DNA from: Clostridiales bacterium
GTDB taxonomy: Bacteria; Bacillota; Clostridia; Christensenellales; Aristaeellaceae
Assembly: GCA_004556985.1 (NCBI GenBank)
Contig: SFFC01000026.1
Coordinates: 1 to 20,296 of the forward strand
Length of the DNA stretch: 20,296 nucleotides
Direction of reading: 5' to 3'
In this document: positions 1-6,866 of the stretch, one piece after another
How positions within the stretch are numbered: the stretch's first letter is position 1
Layout: the number at the start of each line of letters is the position of its first letter
Position numbers and translations under genes: made by a program
The notes under the pieces: generated by a model
What the model was told of the DNA's origin: nothing
The model's input: only the letters and a program-made list of their open reading frames with translations
The model's database searches: none

Positions 1-15
1 CGCAATGATCTTCAT
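1..15 (-). CDS. 5' end of an unidentified leftward gene (partial)
   Basis: Reading leftward, an ATG at 15-13 opens the codons M-K-I-I-A and runs off the window edge. It is preceded by a reasonable ribosome site (AAAGGA at about 21-26, 5 nt from the ATG). Only five codons are visible, so no function can be given. It lies downstream of the broken FadR-type regulator on the same strand, but about 190 bases of hairpin-rich sequence separate them, so a shared transcript is doubtful. Confidence 0.55.
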
Positions 16-46
16 CGTGATCCTTTCTCAAAGCCTCTTCAAACCG

Positions 47-107
47 GCGCGAAGCGAAGAAGGGTCAAGGGATTGATCCCTTGTGGGGTTTGGGGCAAAG
101 CCCCAAC
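47..107 (+). repeat. Intergenic multi-hairpin repeat, copy A
   Basis: Begins with the head GCGCGAAGCGAAGAAGGG (48-65), shared nearly exactly with copies at 8887, 11891 and 13190. Then come two perfect hairpins: CAAGGGAT-TG-ATCCCTTG (66-83) and TTGGGGC-AAA-GCCCCAA (90-106). The hairpin stems match those of the other copies in design but not always in sequence. This copy lacks the 38-nt double palindrome found with the other three. Confidence 0.75.
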
Positions 108-115
108 GCCTCCTC

Positions 116-177
116 ATCGAAAAAAACAAACCTGGTTTCCTCGCATTTCGGAGGGCCTTCAGGCCCAATCGAAATGC
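116..177 (-). terminator. Probable terminator of the FadR-type regulator
   Basis: A nested hairpin is visible: outer arms GCATTTCG (143-150) and CGAAATGC (170-177), inner arms GGGCC (153-157) and GGCCC (162-166) with a 4-base loop. Read leftward, it is followed by the small inverted repeat AAACC-A-GGTTT and then a run of seven T (minus strand, near 120-126). It sits 28 bases beyond the stop of the regulator. The T run is some distance from the main stem, so it could instead be part of the intergenic repeat family. Confidence 0.5.
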
Positions 178-204
178 AGCCGGAGAGAGCGCCGGACGCT
201 GAAC

Positions 205-904
205 TCAGCGCAGCAGCACGCCCGGCACGCCGACGCCGGAATCGTGCATCGTCTGAAGCATGTGCCGCTGGGCGGCCTGGCGGGCGCGGTCGCTGTCGCC
301 CTCGGCAATGCTGCGGTACATCTCCAGATGGCACTGGCTCGCGATAGCTGCCCTCGACGCGCTGGGTGTGGTGGTAGCCCGCCTGGATCGACTCATGAAT
401 CGTCGGCAGCAGGCGCATGACGACGTCGTTGCCCGTACAGCGGGCGATCAGCGAATGGAACTCAAAGTCAAACGGCGTGTAATCCTCGCCGTGCAGATAG
501 GCGTTGTCCATCCGGTCAAGCAGCTGCTTCATCTCGGCGAGATGCTCCATGCGCCGCCGCTGCGCCGCGAGCGCGGCGACGCCCGGCTCGATCAAAAGCC
601 GCGTCTCCAGCAGCTGCGCGATGAGCTCCTCCTGGTCGGCAAAGCGCAGCCCAAGCGGATCCTCCGCCAGGCCCGGCATCGCGCAAAGGAAGGTTCCCTG
701 CCCCTGGCGGATGTCGACGATGTGCTCCGTCTGCAGAATCCTGACCGCCTCGCGCACCGTCGAGCGGCTGACGCCAAAGCGCGCCATCAGCTCCGCCTCC
801 GCCGGGAGCTTGCTGCCGGTCTTCATCGACTCCTGGATGATCATCTCTCTAAGCTTGTCGGCAATCTGCTCGGGCAGCTTGCGCGGCTTTCTTCCGGTCT
901 CCAT
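205..904 (-). pseudogene. FadR-subfamily GntR transcriptional regulator, frameshifted
   Basis: The protein starts METGRKPRKLPEQ with a GGAG ribosome site 8 nt upstream. Residues about 10-75 form a GntR winged helix (recognition region LMARFGVSRSTVREAVRIL, about 39-57; wing RQGQGTFL). An FCD ligand domain follows, with the metal-site motif D146-x3-H150 (FDFEFHSLI). After about residue 189 (SYRE) the reading frame is lost: the family-typical ending (CHLEMYRSIAEGD, then QRHM) continues in another frame to the stop at 205. The span of 700 bases is one more than a multiple of three, so a single extra base near 325-350 explains it. The intact protein would have about 232 residues. Such regulators usually control sugar-acid or carboxylate genes; the target here is unknown. 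It may be a true pseudogene or a sequence error. Confidence 0.85.
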
Positions 905-937
905 ACGCGTCACTCCATCCCTTTCTTCACGCCCCTT

Positions 938-966
938 ATTGTACCATACCGGCCCTAAATCCACAA
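938..966 (-). promoter_or_regulatory. Sigma-A-type promoter of the FadR-type regulator
   Basis: Read leftward: TTGTGG (-35, 966-961), a 17-base spacer, and TACAAT (-10, 943-938). The start of transcription would fall near 930, giving a leader of about 27 bases before the ATG at 904. The spacing is ideal and both boxes are close to consensus. Confidence 0.65.
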
Positions 967-1162
967 CAAAATAAATCCCCCGTTTGGCGCGCCCCCGGGA
1001 GGAATTCAAGGGAGAAAAGCGAATATTGAATATGAAAGAATTTGCCCTTTTTTGCTTGCCGGGCCTCGCTTTTGCGCCCCGCGCGGGCAGGACGCAGGGT
1101 TTTGCACAGCCGGTGTGGAAAACGCAGGAAAAATCCACGGAGTTTTCAAGGGTTTCCCACAG

Positions 1163-1191
1163 GCCAAAAGCCTGTCCGGTTTTGGCTTTTT
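1163..1191 (+). terminator. Terminator-like or attenuator-like hairpin upstream of dnaN
   Basis: Arms GCCAAAA (1163-1169) and TTTTGGC (1180-1186) are followed directly by five T (1187-1191). There is no rightward gene upstream for it to end, so it could stop stray transcription toward dnaN, act as a leader attenuator, or be chance in AT-rich spacer. The stem is mostly A-T pairs. Confidence 0.3.
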
Positions 1192-1274
1192 GGGCGTTAT
1201 CCCCATTGTCCACCGCCCTACGGCTCCTACTGCTGAATGTATATACTGCTACTACCCCAAGGAGGTTGATGAAT

Positions 1275-2378
1275 ATGCGCTTTACCTGCGATACCAACGA
1301 TCTGAACGCGAGCCTCTCCGTCGTCAGCCGCGCGCTGGCCGTCCGCTCCCCCAAGCAAATTCTGGAGGGCATCCTCTTTGAATCCTGCGACGAGGGCCTG
1401 CGCCTGACCTGCACGGATCTTGCACTGGGCATCGAGACGACGATCCCCGCGTCCTTTGCGGAGGAGGGCCGCGTCGTCCTCCCGGGCAAGCTGCTTTGCG
1501 AGGTCGTGCGCAAGCTGCCCTCCGGCACGGCAGAGTTTTCGATTTCCGACCGGCTTCAGACGACGATTCGCTGCGCCTCCTCCCGCACAACGATCACGGG
1601 CATGAATCCCGTCGAATACCCGGAGCTGCCGCAGGTCGAGGGGCCGTCCTTTACGATGTCCCAGGGCGTGCTGCGCGACATGGTCGGTAGGACGATCTTT
1701 GCGATCGCCGTCGATGAGAGCCGACCGATTCTGACCGGCTGCCTGATGGAGATCGGCAAAAGCGAAATGCGCGTCGTCGCGCTCGACGGCTTCCGCCTTG
1801 CGCTGCGCAGCGAGCCCATCGACGGCCCGGACAAGGACGTCAGCGCCGTCGTCGGCGGCCGCGTGCTGAGCGACATCGCCAAAATTCTCTCCGATACGGA
1901 GGAGCCGGTCTCCCTGTGCTTCAGCCGCAGCCATGTGCAGCTGAACCTGGGCGGAACGCACATCGTCGCCCGGCTCCTGGAGGGCGAGTTCATCCGCTAC
2001 CGCCAGATTCTGCCGGAGGAATGGCAGTCCCGCGTGACGGTCAGCCGCAGCGAGCTCTCCAGCGCCATCGACCGCGCCAGCCTCATCGCCCGCGAGGGCA
2101 AGAACAACCTCGTCTGCTTCAAAATCGACGGGGAGACGCTCGACGTGACCTCCAACTCCGAGATGGGCGACGTCGAGGAGAAGATCGCCGTGACGACCGA
2201 GGGCAAGGACATCACCATCGCCTTCAACGTCCGCTACATCACCGACGTGCTCAAGGCGCTCTCCGACGACGAGGTCGTCATGCGCTTTAACTCGAACGTC
2301 AGCCCGTGCGTCATCTGCCCGACGCAGGGCGAGCGCTACCTGTATCTGGTGCTGCCGGTGCGCGTGTTCAATGCGTAA
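1275..2378 (+). CDS. dnaN: DNA polymerase III beta subunit (sliding clamp)
   Basis: This encodes the ring-shaped clamp that tethers the replicative polymerase to DNA. The 367-residue product starts MRFTCDTNDLNASLSVVSRAL. It has the typical length of the family and three clamp domains: VALDGFRLALR lies in the middle domain, and the family-typical end YLVLPVRV is present. The ATG at 1275 is preferred because AAGGAGG (1259-1265) lies 9 nt upstream; the in-frame ATG at 1269 would leave only 3 nt. recF follows after 6 bases, so the two are almost surely co-transcribed. Unusually, dnaA is not upstream; a divergent GntR regulator occupies that position. Identity is secure from sequence recognition of the family. 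Confidence 0.97.
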   Translation: MRFTCDTNDLNASLSVVSRALAVRSPKQILEGILFESCDEGLRLTCTDLALGIETTIPASFAEEGRVVLPGKLLCEVVRKLPSGTAEFSISDRLQTTIRCASSRTTITGMNPVEYPELPQVEGPSFTMSQGVLRDMVGRTIFAIAVDESRPILTGCLMEIGKSEMRVVALDGFRLALRSEPIDGPDKDVSAVVGGRVLSDIAKILSDTEEPVSLCFSRSHVQLNLGGTHIVARLLEGEFIRYRQILPEEWQSRVTVSRSELSSAIDRASLIAREGKNNLVCFKIDGETLDVTSNSEMGDVEEKIAVTTEGKDITIAFNVRYITDVLKALSDDEVVMRFNSNVSPCVICPTQGERYLYLVLPVRVFNA

Positions 2379-2384
2379 ACAGCC

Positions 2385-3476
2385 ATGCGCGTCAAATCAC
2401 TTGAGCTTTTGAATTTCCGCAATTACGATCATGCGCGCATCGAGCCGGACGAGGGCGTGACCGTCTTCGCCGGCCCCAACGCGCAGGGCAAGACGAATAT
2501 CCTCGAGGCGCTGCACCTGTGCTGCCTGGGCAGAAGCCACAGGACGTCCCGCGACGAGGAGCTCATCCGCTGGGGCGAGCCCTCCGCGCGCGTCACGGTG
2601 AAGACCGCCCAGCGCGACGGTACGCACGAGGTCGGCGTGCTCCTCACCCGCGCGGGAAGAAAAAAGAAGACCGTGCGCATCGGCGCGCGCCAGGCAGAGC
2701 GCATCGGCGAGCTCTTCGGGCACGTCTGCGGCGTGCTCTTTTCGCCGGAGGATCTTCAGATCGTCAAGAGCGGCCCGGCCGAGCGGCGCCGCTTCATCGA
2801 CATGCAGCTCTCCCAGCTGCGCCCGGCCTATTTTTATGCGCTCCAGCGCGCCGTGCGCACGCTGAACCAGCGCAACGCGCTGCTGCGGGAGATCGCGAAA
2901 AACCCCTCGCTCGCGCCCACGCTGGAGATGTGGGACGAGCAGCTTGCCCAGTGCGGCGCGCAGATCGCCGAAAACCGCCGCGAGGCCGTGGAGCGCCTGG
3001 GGCAGTTTGCCGCGCAGGCGCACAGCGACCTGACCGGCGGGCGCGAGACGCTCGCCCTGCGCTATCTCTCCCAGGCCGATGAAGCCAATCCCCGCGAGGC
3101 GCTGCTTCGCCGCCTGCACGCGGCGCGCGCGGAGGATCTTCGGCGCATGAGCACGAGCGTGGGCATCCACCGCGACGACATCCTCATCACCATCGACGGC
3201 CGCGAGGCGCGCACGTTCGCCTCCCAGGGGCAGCAGCGAAGCGCCGTGCTCGCCCTCAAGCTCGCCCAGCTCGAGCTCAGCTACGCGGAGCGCGGCGAGG
3301 CGCCCATCCTGATGCTCGACGACGTGATGAGCGAGCTCGACCCCCAAAGGCGCCGCCAGCTCATCGAGCGCATTGACCGCGTGCAGACCTTCGTGACCTG
3401 CACGGACGTCTCCGATCTCGCGGGCGCGAGGCAGGGCGCGGTCTATCATGTGGAAAACGGCCGGCTGAGCAACTGA
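2385..3476 (+). CDS. recF: DNA replication and repair protein RecF
   Basis: An SMC-like ATPase that helps load RecA at single-strand gaps and stalled forks. The 363 residues show Walker A GPNAQGKT at 30-37, the RecF start LxxxNFRNY, the ABC signature region FASQGQQRS, and Walker B PILMLDDVMSELD, in that order and at family length. It starts 6 bases after the dnaN stop with no strong ribosome site, which suggests translational coupling. dnaN-recF order is standard in bacteria. Immediately downstream is a dense DnaA-box cluster rather than another replication gene (no gyrB or S4-like gene is seen here). Confidence 0.97.
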   Translation: MRVKSLELLNFRNYDHARIEPDEGVTVFAGPNAQGKTNILEALHLCCLGRSHRTSRDEELIRWGEPSARVTVKTAQRDGTHEVGVLLTRAGRKKKTVRIGARQAERIGELFGHVCGVLFSPEDLQIVKSGPAERRRFIDMQLSQLRPAYFYALQRAVRTLNQRNALLREIAKNPSLAPTLEMWDEQLAQCGAQIAENRREAVERLGQFAAQAHSDLTGGRETLALRYLSQADEANPREALLRRLHAARAEDLRRMSTSVGIHRDDILITIDGREARTFASQGQQRSAVLALKLAQLELSYAERGEAPILMLDDVMSELDPQRRRQLIERIDRVQTFVTCTDVSDLAGARQGAVYHVENGRLSN

Positions 3477-3531
3477 TGCCCTCTTTTGGGGCGCGGCCGG
3501 ATTTTCCTTGTAAAACCTCGAAAAAACGGAC

Positions 3532-3607
3532 TTATCCAGAAATTATCCACATTTATCCACAGACTTTCCACAGTTCTCCACAGAATTGTGGATAACAATG
3601 TGGAAAA
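3532..3607. other. DnaA-box cluster, candidate replication origin (oriC)
   Basis: Seven 9-mers match or nearly match the DnaA box TTATCCACA within 76 bases. Forward: TTATCCAGA (3532-3540), two perfect TTATCCACA (3543-3551, 3553-3561), CTTTCCACA (3564-3572) and TTCTCCACA (3574-3582). Reverse: a perfect TGTGGATAA (3587-3595) and TGTGGAAAA (3599-3607). Three boxes are spaced 10-11 bases apart, that is, about one helix turn. Its place beside dnaN-recF fits an origin. No obvious long AT-rich unwinding element is seen, and further weak boxes continue to about 3720. Confidence 0.75.
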
Positions 3608-3679
3608 CCCCCGCACAGCGCGGGGAAAACCGGAAAGCGCCCGCCGGAGAATCCCCAAAAAATCCTTGGAAAACCCCGA

Positions 3680-3695
3680 TTGACGCGGGCGTCAA
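3680..3695. repeat. Perfect 16-bp palindrome between the DnaA boxes and the next gene
   Basis: TTGACGC-GG-GCGTCAA is a perfect inverted repeat 57 bases upstream of the gene at 3753. The form suits binding by a dimeric regulator, and the TTGACG half also resembles a -35 box, although no good -10 follows. Its function is unknown. Confidence 0.45.
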
Positions 3696-3752
3696 GCATG
3701 TGGAGACTCCAAAAGTGGAAAACTTCCAAAACGCGCATGGAAAGGAACGAGC

Positions 3753-4949
3753 ATGGATCGCAAAAACAAACGCGGCACGGTGATCACCGGCGCAAACCAG
3801 TCCTACCGGGCCTACGGCGCCGGGAGCGTGAAGAAAAAGCAGAAGAGGACCCTGAGCAACCGGCTGAGGGTGCTGCTGGCAATCATCGCGCTGCTGGCGC
3901 TCCTGGCGGTGGTCATCGTCTACGCCCTGCAGGGGACGGGGCGCGACGGCATCGGCCGGATCACGCGCATCGGCGCGACGCTCAGCCAGAACGTCATGCC
4001 CTTCGGCAGCAGCGTCATCTTCTACGACGGCACGACGCTGCACTGCGTCGCCGCGACCGGCGGCAACGAATGGAGCTATCAGATCGGCACGAACGCCGAC
4101 TATGACGCGACCGAGAGCCGCATTGTCGCCTGGTCGGGCAACGACCTCTACATCCTCAACAGCCGCGGCCGCCTCGTCTACAACAACAAGATGAGCGACA
4201 CGATCCAGTTCGCCAGCGCGGGCGAGGACTTCGTCGCCGTGTTCGTCGGCGACCCGGACAACGGCGTCATCAGCGTCATCAACAGCGACGGCCAGACCGT
4301 CGACAACATCACCATCGCCAACCAGACGCTGCTGGACATCGGCTTTTTCAAGTCCGTGACGACCTCGAGCGCGCAGGAGACGGAGCTGATGTGGGTGCTG
4401 GGCCTGGACACGACCGGCACGGTCATCTCCATGGAGCTGCAGACCTTCCAGCCCGGCAAGCTCTCCACGGGCAAGAGCTCGCTGGGCGAGCACATCGTCT
4501 ACATGGTTTATAGCGTGGGCGGCGTGCTCAACGTCGTGGATACGCGCCAGATCACGCGCTACAACTACCGCGTGCTCGAGCAGGACAGCCCGACGCTCAT
4601 CTACGGCTATACGATGCAGGACGTGCGCCGGATCGGCGGGACGACCTACCAGCTGCTCGTGCCCGCGCAGGAGCAGAGCGAGGGCAGCCGCATCAGCAAC
4701 GTCCGCCTGATGTACGGCAATGTCGACCGCGTGCTCCATCTGCCGGGCGAATGCCTCGCGGCGGCGCTGGGCACGCGCTCCGTCTACGGCTTTGCGGAAA
4801 ACGCCGTCTACGCCTGCCGCTTCGGGGAGACAGCCTTTTTCTCCTACGCGCTGCCCATCAACATCACCGCCGTGCTGGGCATGATCACGGACAACCGCGC
4901 GGTGGTCGCCTCCGGCTCGGAGATCTACGTCATCGAGCTGCCGGCGTGA
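3753..4949 (+). CDS. Membrane-anchored propeller-like protein, DUF5711-like
   Basis: The 398-residue product has a basic cytoplasmic N-terminus (about 1-36, rich in K/R), one membrane helix (about 37-60, LLAIIALLALLAVVIV) and a large outside domain. That domain has repeated short beta-strand blocks (for example IVAWSGNDLYILNSRGRLVYNN and VISVINSDGQTVDN), suggesting a beta-propeller like those in DUF5711 proteins of Clostridia. No catalytic motif is seen. AAGGA lies 8 nt before the ATG. It starts a run of closely spaced rightward genes, with the CvpA-like gene 11 bases after its stop. Assignment to DUF5711 is from memory of the family and is moderately sure; the function is unknown. Confidence 0.8.
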   Translation: MDRKNKRGTVITGANQSYRAYGAGSVKKKQKRTLSNRLRVLLAIIALLALLAVVIVYALQGTGRDGIGRITRIGATLSQNVMPFGSSVIFYDGTTLHCVAATGGNEWSYQIGTNADYDATESRIVAWSGNDLYILNSRGRLVYNNKMSDTIQFASAGEDFVAVFVGDPDNGVISVINSDGQTVDNITIANQTLLDIGFFKSVTTSSAQETELMWVLGLDTTGTVISMELQTFQPGKLSTGKSSLGEHIVYMVYSVGGVLNVVDTRQITRYNYRVLEQDSPTLIYGYTMQDVRRIGGTTYQLLVPAQEQSEGSRISNVRLMYGNVDRVLHLPGECLAAALGTRSVYGFAENAVYACRFGETAFFSYALPINITAVLGMITDNRAVVASGSEIYVIELPA

Positions 4950-4960
4950 AAGGAGCAAGC

Positions 4961-5650
4961 ATGAACATCATCGACATCGCAATCCTCGCCGTGCTCGCGG
5001 TGAGCGTGCTCTACGGCATGTACCGCGGCTTCATCAGCGGCGTGCTCAGCGTGGCGGCGCTCATCGGCTCGGCGGCGCTGGCGTTCGCCATGAGCGGGGA
5101 GCTGGCCGCCTGGCTGCAGGGCAACCAGACGCTGGTCAGCACGCTGCTGTATTACACCGACGCGGGCAGCCGCATCGGCGACCTTGAGCTCTCCCTGCTG
5201 CCGGCGTCGCAGGTGACGCAGAATGCGCTCACGCAGATCCTGAGCGGGGCGAAGCTGCCTGCCGCGTTTGAGAGCGCGTTTTTGAGCGCCATCGGCGCGG
5301 CGCCCGCGGCGATGACCGTCTCCGACCTGCTGAGCAACACGATCGTCAGCGTCTCGCTCTCGATTCTCAGCTTCCTGATCTGCTTTTTGCTGTCCTATAT
5401 CGTGCTGACGTTTGTGATCCACCTGATCCAGTACGTCTTCGAGCTGCCCGTGCTGCGCCATCTCGACGCGCTGGCGGGCGGCCTGTTCGGCCTGGTGCGC
5501 GGCGCGCTGCTGCTGTTCATCCTCTTTGCGCTGGTGCCCATCGTGCTGGCCGTCGCGCCGGTCGAGCCGCTGCAGGCGATGATCGATCAATCCCGCCTCG
5601 CGCCGCTGTTTGACAGCCGGATCATCCTCTCGATCCTCGGCGGGCTGTGA
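4961..5650 (+). CDS. CvpA-like membrane protein
   Basis: A 229-residue polytopic membrane protein starting MNIIDIAILAVLAVSVLYGMYRGFISGVLSV. The N-terminal hydrophobic stretch with a G-x-Y-R-G-F motif is the hallmark of the CvpA family (named after a colicin V production protein of E. coli). Membrane segments are near 3-45, about 126-165 and about 178-205, with an outside loop of about 75 residues between. AGGAGC lies just before the ATG. The C-terminal part (LDALAGGLFGLVRGALLLF) also matches the family. Homologues have been linked to envelope homeostasis, but the molecular role is unclear. It is linked to the upstream propeller protein and the downstream small gene. Confidence 0.85.
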   Translation: MNIIDIAILAVLAVSVLYGMYRGFISGVLSVAALIGSAALAFAMSGELAAWLQGNQTLVSTLLYYTDAGSRIGDLELSLLPASQVTQNALTQILSGAKLPAAFESAFLSAIGAAPAAMTVSDLLSNTIVSVSLSILSFLICFLLSYIVLTFVIHLIQYVFELPVLRHLDALAGGLFGLVRGALLLFILFALVPIVLAVAPVEPLQAMIDQSRLAPLFDSRIILSILGGL

Positions 5651-5667
5651 GCGGAAAGGAGAATACG

Positions 5668-5841
5668 ATGGAGGTCTACTACTATCGCTGCGCCGTGTGC
5701 GGCTATATCCATCAGGTGCCCAGCTACTGGATGAGCTACGCGCCGGAGGAGACGCACGAGCAGATGCATTTCTCCCCGGCGGACAGGAGCCTGTGCGGCA
5801 ATCAGACGCTTGAATACGCAGGCGAGGGCGAGGAAGCATGA
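5668..5841 (+). CDS. Small Cys-containing protein of unknown function
   Basis: A 57-residue protein, MEVYYYRCAVCGYIHQVPS at the start, with a CxxC knuckle (residues 8-11) and one further Cys near position 43. It resembles half of a zinc ribbon or rubredoxin-like fold, but the second CxxC pair is incomplete. A good ribosome site (AAAGGAG) stands 7 nt upstream of ATG 5668. Its stop overlaps the next start (ATGA at 5838-5841), so it is translationally coupled to the first M42 peptidase. It is not recognised as a named family. Confidence 0.75.
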   Translation: MEVYYYRCAVCGYIHQVPSYWMSYAPEETHEQMHFSPADRSLCGNQTLEYAGEGEEA

Positions 5842-6866
5842 GCATGACGGAGTTTTTGCGGGAGATCACCGCCGTGCCGGGCACGAGCGGGTATGAATCG
5901 CCCGTCGCGCAGGCGTTTTATGAGGCGTTCGCGCCGTTTGCCGACGAGATTTCCATCGACCCGATGGGCAGCGTCGTCGCCGTGCAGCGCGGCACGGGCG
6001 CGGGGCCGCGCCTGCTGCTGACCGCGCATATCGACGAGGTCGGCCTGATGACCACGGACGTGGAGGAGGACGGCAGCGTCCGCTTTATGCCCATGGGCGT
6101 GGCGGCGATGATGCTGCCCGCGCAGGAGGTCACGCTGCTCACGCGCGAGGGCCCGCTTTACGGCGTCGTCGGCGCAGGCAAAACGGAGGAGGAGGACAAG
6201 GCCGTCTGCGCGAAGGCGCTCTTCATCGACACGGGCCTGCCCGCGGCGGAGGTTCGCCGCCTCGTGCCGCCGGGGACGCCCGTGCAGCTGAGCGGCCCCC
6301 TGACGGCGCTTGAAAACGGCCGCGTCGCGGGCAAGACGCTCGACGACCGCGCCTGCTGCGCGATTCTGCTTCAATGCGCCAGGGAGCTGCATCGAATGAC
6401 GCACGACGCGGAGGTCGTCTACCTGCTCGCCGTGCGCGAGGAGTTTGACGGCCTGGGCGCGGCGGTGGGCGCGGAGCGCATCCGGCCCGACCTGGCGGTC
6501 GCGCTCGACGTGACCCATGGTACGATGGAGGGCTGCGAGGCCGGCGAGACGTTCCCGATGGACGCTTCGACGCTGGCCGTCGGGCCGAATCTGCACAGGG
6601 GGCTGACGGCGCTGCTCAAGGCGCAGGCGCAGCGGCTGCACGTCAAGACCATGCCCGAGGTCTGCGCCGGGCATACCGGCACGGACGCCTGGGCGATTCA
6701 GATCGCCTGCGAGGGCATTCCCTGCGCGCTGCTGAGCCTGCCGGTCAAGTATATGCACACGACGGTCGAGCTCGCGTCGCAGGAGGTCATGGCGCAGCAG
6801 GCGCATCTGCTCGCGCAGACGGCGGCGGCGCTTGACGCGCGCTGGGAGGAGCTTGTATGCAGCTAA
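5838..6866 (+). CDS. M42 family metallo-aminopeptidase, first of three tandem paralogs
   Basis: A cytoplasmic aminopeptidase of the M42 (glutamyl aminopeptidase/TET) family, which trims short peptides using two metal ions. In the 342 residues the family sites appear in order: AHIDEVG (H64), KTLDDRAC (bridging Asp), REEFDGLGA (catalytic and metal Glu pair), ALDVTHG (metal Asp) and KYMHTTVE (last metal His). All ligands are present, so it is probably active. The start at 5838 overlaps the upstream stop; ATG 5844 is an alternative. Its end overlaps the next paralog by 10 bases. Substrate preference cannot be read from the sequence. Confidence 0.92.
   Translation: MSMTEFLREITAVPGTSGYESPVAQAFYEAFAPFADEISIDPMGSVVAVQRGTGAGPRLLLTAHIDEVGLMTTDVEEDGSVRFMPMGVAAMMLPAQEVTLLTREGPLYGVVGAGKTEEEDKAVCAKALFIDTGLPAAEVRRLVPPGTPVQLSGPLTALENGRVAGKTLDDRACCAILLQCARELHRMTHDAEVVYLLAVREEFDGLGAAVGAERIRPDLAVALDVTHGTMEGCEAGETFPMDASTLAVGPNLHRGLTALLKAQAQRLHVKTMPEVCAGHTGTDAWAIQIACEGIPCALLSLPVKYMHTTVELASQEVMAQQAHLLAQTAAALDARWEELVCS

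Larger units (their letters stand above)
905..1274. other. Divergent intergenic region between the regulator and dnaN
   Basis: These 370 bases hold no convincing gene. They contain a leftward promoter for the regulator (938-966), imperfect DnaA-box-like sequences (TGTGGAAAA 1114-1122, TTTCCCACA 1153-1161, TTATCCCCA 1197-1205, TTGTCCACC 1206-1214), a hairpin with a T run (1163-1191), and a weak possible -10 (TATACT 1242-1247) for dnaN. dnaA, which normally precedes dnaN, is not here. Confidence 0.6.

Noticed and set aside
984..1274. Upstream extension of the dnaN frame
   Set aside because: The sequence before 1275 does not resemble a clamp protein, crosses the hairpin and DnaA-like sites, and the strong ribosome site points to 1275.
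905..1528. Upstream extension of the FadR-type frame on the minus strand
   Set aside because: The frame is open by chance in GC-rich sequence; the winged-helix domain starts just after Met 904 and a promoter lies at 938-966.
3606..3625. Terminator of recF from the CCCCGC/GCGGGG hairpin
   Set aside because: The stem is followed by AAAA rather than a T run, and it adjoins the DnaA-box cluster.
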